Below are positions 59,459-64,000 of a stretch of DNA of 64,000 bases, in pieces (positions within the stretch are counted from its first letter, which is position 1; each line of letters opens with the position of its first letter). Source of the DNA: Hyphomicrobiales bacterium (GTDB lineage Bacteria; Pseudomonadota; Alphaproteobacteria; Rhizobiales; Beijerinckiaceae); NCBI GenBank assembly GCA_026400565.1, contig JAPLOV010000189.1:1-64000 (forward strand), read 5' to 3'. A model generated the notes under the pieces. The model was not told where the DNA came from and did not search any database. It was given only the letters and a program-made list of their open reading frames with translations. The position numbers were made by a program, and so were the translations under genes.

Positions 59459-59474
59459 TTGCATACGAATGCAA
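59459..59474. promoter_or_regulatory. Candidate LacI-family operator, copy 2 (upstream of sugar ABC operon)
   Basis: TTGCATACGAATGCAA, CpG-centred palindrome matching copy 1. Confidence 0.78.
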
Positions 59475-59658
59475 TGGCTTCTGGGTGAGCTTTTGCCGTG
59501 CCCGTTGATCGTTGCCGGGTTCGGGCCCGATCAATGTCTCAGACGTCATATGCACCGTCGCCTCGGGTCGACCGAAGTGCAAAAACCATGAGCCGGTTCA
59601 ATGATGTTGGGCTTGGTGTCGGTGGCTTTCGTCGCCGCGTCGTGCGGCCGCTCGTGAC

Positions 59659-60022
59659 ATGATCCGGAAGGCTCTTGGAGATGGCTGGGCAATCTCTCTG
59701 CTCGTTTCGTTGCTGGGAGGCATCGCGCTGCTGCTGTGGTCGACGCGGCTGGTGCGCGCCAAGGACGATGTGCGGGCGGTGGAGCGGGCTGCCACCGAGA
59801 GCCATCTCAGGTGGCTGCGCGAAGGGGCGGTGGCAGCGATGGAGACATCGTCGCTGCTTCTCGACATCCTGCGCGATCACAAGCGCATCATCGCCCACCT
59901 GACCGATGTGGCCTATTCGATCCTCGAAGCCGATCCTCGAGGCCGATCCTCGAGGCATCGGGCGAACTCAAGGGCTGGCGGCTGGTACCGAGCCAGCCGG
60001 AGCCGGTACGCGCCACGTCCTA
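59659..60022 (+). pseudogene. Small membrane protein, frame disrupted by a 13-bp tandem triplication
   Basis: MIRKALGDGWAISLLVSLLGGIALLLWSTRLVRAKDDVRAVERAATESHLRWLREGAVAAMETSSLLLDILRDHKRIIAHLTDVAYSILEA; collapsing the repeat to one unit gives …YSILEASGELKGWRLVPSQPEPVRATS*. Confidence 0.65.
59918..59956. repeat. Three tandem 13-bp units
   Basis: CGATCCTCGAAGC, CGATCCTCGAGGC, CGATCCTCGAGGC. Confidence 0.97.
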
Positions 60023-60086
60023 GGGCTTTGTTCACCGTGATGCGCTTTAGTCCGGCGAAACGTCCATTGCCTGACAGGTTCCGCCC

Positions 60087-61187
60087 ATGATCGTTGACCG
60101 CCCCTTGTCCGTGATTGGCGCGATCAGCGGCACCTCGATGGACGGCATTGACGTGGCCTGGATCGAGACCGACGGACTGGCCCATGTCCGGCCGTTTGGC
60201 GGCGCGACGATGCCTTTTCCGCCAGGGCTCAGGGCCAAACTGAAGGCGCTGCTCGACGATGATCCCTCACGGGCCGAACGGGAGCCGCTGGTCGAACTTG
60301 AAGAGGCCGTGACCGATGCGTTCGGCGCGGCCATCGCCGCCTTCATGGAAGGCAAGGGTCTTGACGGCTCCGCAGTCGACCTGATTGGCCTGCATGGCCA
60401 GACCGTGTTTCACAGGCCGGAACGGCGCTTCACGCGCCAGCTCGGGCTGGGCCAGCGCATGGCGCGCCAACTGGGCGTGGCCGTTGTCGATGGCTTCCGT
60501 CTCGCCGATGTGGCGGCGGGTGGACAGGGCGCGCCGCTGGTTCCGCTCTACCAGGCCGCGCTTGCGGCAGGCTTGCCCAAGCCGCTGATGGTGCTGAACC
60601 TCGGGGGCGTCGCCAATGTCACCTATCTCGACAGCGATCAGATCATCGCTTTCGACACCGGGCCGGCCTCAGCGCTGATCGACGATTTCGTGGCGCGGCG
60701 GTTTGCCGTCGCCTTCGATGATGGCGGGCAACTGGCGCGTCAAGGCCGGGTCGATGCGTCCGTGCTGGCTGCCCTGATGGACAATCCGTTCTTTGCGGCA
60801 CCGGTGCCAAAATCGCTTGATCGCAATGACTTCCACGAACGGGCAAAGATCGTGAATCAGCTCGGCGACCACGATGCCGTGGCGACGCTGGCAGCCTTGA
60901 CGATCGAGTCCGTCGCAGCGGCGCTGGCGCATGTGCCGCGCGCGCCGCTGCGCTGGCTGGTGGCAGGTGGCGGGCGGCACAATGGCGTGTTCATGGGCGG
61001 GCTGGCAGCACGCCTCGGCGTGCCGGTCGAGCCTATCGAGACGTTGGGTCTCGATGGCGACCTCATCGAAGCGGAGTGCTTCGGCTATCTGGCTGTGCGC
61101 TCGGCGCGCGGGCTGCCCTTATCGCTGCCATCAACGACGGGTGTTCCGAAGCCGCTTTGTGGGGGCAGGCTGTGGCAGCCGGCGTGA
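60087..61187 (+). CDS. anmK: Anhydro-N-acetylmuramic acid kinase
   Basis: SVIGAISGTSMDGIDVAWIETDG…LIGLHGQTVFHRPE…NLGGVANVTYL…AFDTGPASALIDDF. Confidence 0.95.
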   Translation: MIVDRPLSVIGAISGTSMDGIDVAWIETDGLAHVRPFGGATMPFPPGLRAKLKALLDDDPSRAEREPLVELEEAVTDAFGAAIAAFMEGKGLDGSAVDLIGLHGQTVFHRPERRFTRQLGLGQRMARQLGVAVVDGFRLADVAAGGQGAPLVPLYQAALAAGLPKPLMVLNLGGVANVTYLDSDQIIAFDTGPASALIDDFVARRFAVAFDDGGQLARQGRVDASVLAALMDNPFFAAPVPKSLDRNDFHERAKIVNQLGDHDAVATLAALTIESVAAALAHVPRAPLRWLVAGGGRHNGVFMGGLAARLGVPVEPIETLGLDGDLIEAECFGYLAVRSARGLPLSLPSTTGVPKPLCGGRLWQPA

Positions 61188-61193
61188 GACCGG

Positions 61194-62069
61194 TCAGATG
61201 GTCGCGCCATCGGCGATGGCCAGCAGGTAACGGCCATAGGTGCTCTTTTGCAGCGCGAGGCCAAGCGCGCGAAGCTGGTCGCGGTCGATGAAGCCTTGCA
61301 CGAACGCGATCTCTTCGGGGCAGCAGACCTTGAGGCTCTGGCGCTGTTCGAGCGCGCGCACGAAGTTGGTGGCGTCGGCCAGCGAGTCGGGCGTGCCCGT
61401 GTCCAGCCAGGCATAGCCGCGCCCGAGCTTCTCGACGTGGAGCTGGCCCATCTCGAGATAGCGGCGGTTGATGTCGGTGATCTCCAGTTCGCCGCGGGGC
61501 GAGGGCTTCAGCGTGCGGGCGATGTCGATCACCTGCTTGTCATAGAAGTAAAGCCCGGTGACAGCCCAGTTCGAGCGCGGCCTTGCGGGCTTTTCCTCAA
61601 TGCTGATGGCGCGCATCGCAGCATCGAACTCGACCACGCCGTAACGCTCCGGATCGGCGACATGATAGCCGAACACGGTGGCTCCGGTTCGCCGGGCGCG
61701 GGCTGTGGCCAGGACATGGGTCAGGCCGCCGCCATAGAAGATATTGTCGCCCAGCACCATCGCCGAAGGCCCATCGCCAATGAAGTCCGCGCCGATGATG
61801 AATGCCTGCGCCAGGCCTTCCGGTCGCGGCTGCACGGCATAGCTCAGCGACAGGCCCCAGCGCGCGCCATCGCCGAGCAGGCGCTGGAACTGCGGCAGGT
61901 CCTCCGGGGTCGAGATCAGCACGATCTCGCGGATGCCGGCAAGCATCAGCACCGACAGCGGATAATAGACCATCGGCTTGTCGTAGACTGGCAGCAACTG
62001 CTTGGAGGTGACCATGGTCATCGGGTGCAGGCGCGTGCCGCTGCCGCCAGCGAGGATGACGCCTTTCAT
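61194..62069 (-). CDS. rfbA: Glucose-1-phosphate thymidylyltransferase
   Basis: [54 protein letters not shown]. Confidence 0.97.
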   Translation of the reverse strand: MKGVILAGGSGTRLHPMTMVTSKQLLPVYDKPMVYYPLSVLMLAGIREIVLISTPEDLPQFQRLLGDGARWGLSLSYAVQPRPEGLAQAFIIGADFIGDGPSAMVLGDNIFYGGGLTHVLATARARRTGATVFGYHVADPERYGVVEFDAAMRAISIEEKPARPRSNWAVTGLYFYDKQVIDIARTLKPSPRGELEITDINRRYLEMGQLHVEKLGRGYAWLDTGTPDSLADATNFVRALEQRQSLKVCCPEEIAFVQGFIDRDQLRALGLALQKSTYGRYLLAIADGATI

Positions 62070-62977
62070 GGTGCCTGCTCCGTTGTCATGAGCCGATCCA
62101 TGCACCGGGCCAGCCCGATGCGCCAGTCCGGCAGGATGATCCCGTGGATTTCCTTTAGCCGTGCGCCATCGAGCACGGACCATGCCGGCCGCCGTGCCGG
62201 TGTCGGATAGTCCGCCGTGCCGATGGGACGAACGCTGACAGCGCTGGCTCCGCGCCGGCCCCGTTCGGCAAAGATCGCCTCGGCAAAGCCGGCCCAACTG
62301 ATCGCTTCACCGGTCCCGCCAACATGAAAGATGCCGCGCAGCGCCGGTTCGCCGCGCTCCGCCAGCAGGTTCGCGGCAACCCCCAGCACGGCTTCGGCCA
62401 GATCATCCGCTGGCGTTGGCCTGCCGATCTGGTCTGCAACGACCGAAATCTCGCTGCGGGTTTCGGCCAGCCGCAGCATCGTGCGCACGAAGTTCTGGCC
62501 GGTTGCCGAGAACACCCAGGAGGTGCGCAGGATGGCGTGATCCGCGCAGGCTGCCATCACGGACTGCTCGCCTGCCAGCTTGCTTTGCCCGTAGACGCTG
62601 AGCGGAGCGACGGCGTCGCTTTCGCCATAGGGCTTCGTTGCGCTGCCATCGAAGACATAGTCGGTCGAGATATGGATGACTGGCACGCCAAGCGTTGCAG
62701 CGGCGGCGGCCATGTCCCCCGCACCGGCGGCATTAATCGCATGGGCGCGGTCTGGCTCGCTCTCGGCAAGGTCAACGGCTGTGAAAGCCGCTGCGTTGAC
62801 GATGATGTCGGGCTTGAGCGCGCCAAGCGCCCCCGCGATGGTGGCAGGCCGTTCGAGATCAAGCTCCGGGCGTCCGCAGGCGATCAGCGTGATGCCCCTG
62901 CCGGCGGCGCGCTCGGCCAGCGCGGTCGCCAATTGTCCATGCCGGCCTGTGACGACAAGGCGCATGGCCGCTGCCAT
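62066..62977 (-). CDS. rfbD: dTDP-4-dehydrorhamnose reductase
   Basis: [20 protein letters not shown]…[39 protein letters not shown]. Confidence 0.95.
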   Translation of the reverse strand: MAAAMRLVVTGRHGQLATALAERAAGRGITLIACGRPELDLERPATIAGALGALKPDIIVNAAAFTAVDLAESEPDRAHAINAAGAGDMAAAAATLGVPVIHISTDYVFDGSATKPYGESDAVAPLSVYGQSKLAGEQSVMAACADHAILRTSWVFSATGQNFVRTMLRLAETRSEISVVADQIGRPTPADDLAEAVLGVAANLLAERGEPALRGIFHVGGTGEAISWAGFAEAIFAERGRRGASAVSVRPIGTADYPTPARRPAWSVLDGARLKEIHGIILPDWRIGLARCMDRLMTTEQAP

Positions 62978-64000
62978 CAGGCGACGCCGAGGCCAAGCCG
63001 CTCGCCGGCATAGACCTTCTCGCGCAGGGGACGCCACCACCATTCGTTCGCCAGATACCAGGCAACGGTCTTTTCGATGCCGCTGTCGAAGCTTTCGCGG
63101 GCGCGCCAGCCAAGCTCGCGTTCGAGCTTGCCGGCGTCGATAGCATAGCGCTGGTCGTGCCCCGGCCTGTCCCTGACGAAGGTGATCAGCCTGTCATGGG
63201 GCGCGCCTTGCGGGTGCAACTCATCCAGCACCGCGCAGATGCGGCGCACGACCTCGATGTTGCGGCGCTCGTTGCGCCCGCCGACATTGTAGGTCTCGCC
63301 CGGCTGGCCATGGGTGAGCGCCAGGATGAGTGCCCGGGCATGATCGTCGACGTGGAGCCAGTCCCGCACGTTCGCGCCGTCGCCGTAGACCGGCAGCGGC
63401 TTGCCGTGGAGCGCGTTGAGGATCACCAGCGGGATCAGCTTTTCGGGGAACTGGCAGGGGCCGTAATTGTTGGAGCAGTTGGTGATCACGACCGGCAGGC
63501 CATAGGTGCGTGCCCAGGCACTGGCGAGATGGTCCGATGCTGCCTTGGAGGCGGAGTAGGGGGAACTGGGATCGTAGCGCGTGGTCTCCGTGAACAGCCC
63601 GTCATCACCGAGTGAGCCATAGACCTCGTCGGTCGAGACATGCACCAGCCGGAAAGCCGACTTGCGGGCCTCTGGCAGAGCGCTCCAGTAGGCGCGGGCC
63701 GCTTCAAGCAGGCTGTGCGTGCCCATCACATTGGTTTCGATGAAGGCGCGCGAGCCGGTGATCGAGCGGTCGACATGGCTCTCTGCGGCCAGATGCATGA
63801 CCGCATCCGGCTCGAAGGCGGCAAACTGGCCCGCAAGCGCCGGCGCATCGCAGATGTCGATCTTCGCCAGCCGGTAAAGCGGGCTGGCCTCGACTTCGCG
63901 CAAGGAGCCAAGATGGGCCGCATAGGTCAGCTTGTCGACGTTGAGCACCTGCCAGCCCAGATCTGTGATCGCATGGCGGATGACCGCCGAGCCGATGAAG
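62977..64000 (-). CDS. rfbB: dTDP-glucose 4,6-dehydratase (5' end beyond window)
   Basis: [29 protein letters not shown]…[12 protein letters not shown]…[11 protein letters not shown]; frame continues past the window edge. Confidence 0.96.
   Translation of the reverse strand, partial: FIGSAVIRHAITDLGWQVLNVDKLTYAAHLGSLREVEASPLYRLAKIDICDAPALAGQFAAFEPDAVMHLAAESHVDRSITGSRAFIETNVMGTHSLLEAARAYWSALPEARKSAFRLVHVSTDEVYGSLGDDGLFTETTRYDPSSPYSASKAASDHLASAWARTYGLPVVITNCSNNYGPCQFPEKLIPLVILNALHGKPLPVYGDGANVRDWLHVDDHARALILALTHGQPGETYNVGGRNERRNIEVVRRICAVLDELHPQGAPHDRLITFVRDRPGHDQRYAIDAGKLERELGWRARESFDSGIEKTVAWYLANEWWWRPLREKVYAGERLGLGVA

Noticed and set aside
1-64000. tRNA, rRNA, prophage or transposase genes
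   Set aside because: No tRNA-like cloverleaf, rRNA, integrase or transposase signature was recognised; a tRNAscan/Infernal run would be needed to be certain.

Overview
The window looks like GC-rich alphaproteobacterial (Rhizobiales/Hyphomicrobiales-like) chromosome dense in catabolic and transport operons. The first ~120-145 bp are AT-rich and look foreign, joined to a truncated PLP-dependent threonine/serine dehydratase. In order the window contains: (1) an SDR, two AhpD/CMD-fold paralogs, a frameshifted GMC oxidoreductase and a TauABC/SsuABC-like ABC transporter; (2) a degraded Ser/Thr-kinase/universal-stress-protein fusion pseudogene; (3) a Fur-family regulator divergent from a SitABCD-type Mn/Zn ABC transporter; (4) a complete cbb3 oxidase locus (ccoNOQP-ccoGHIS) with a PAS hybrid histidine kinase, an OmpR-type regulator and a FixK/FNR-class regulator, including two FNR/FixK boxes; (5) a ~14 kb tightly overlapping catabolic operon (GntR, Liv ABC transporter, MmgE/PrpD, PEP-mutase/ICL lyase, hydantoinase B/A, isochorismatase-like hydrolase, LeuC/LeuD-type hydratase) with a divergent FAD dehydrogenase; (6) a hexuronate locus (UxuB, TRAP transporter, UxaC, GntR, UxuA) with a perfect 18-bp palindrome; (7) a LacI-controlled operon (sugar-type ABC transporter without ATPase, two double-SnoaL proteins, HisD paralog, SDR) plus a cupin/MetE-like unit, with the same TGCATNCGNATGCA operator at both promoters; (8) a small membrane protein gene disrupted by a 13-bp tandem triplication, anmK, and dTDP-rhamnose genes (rfbA/D/B) running off the window. 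The strongest candidates for undescribed biology are the LeuCD/hydantoinase/lyase operon, the LacI/HisD/SnoaL/MetE regulon, and a recurring pattern of 12-15 bp tandem repeats, two of which break reading frames and could act as slippage switches.
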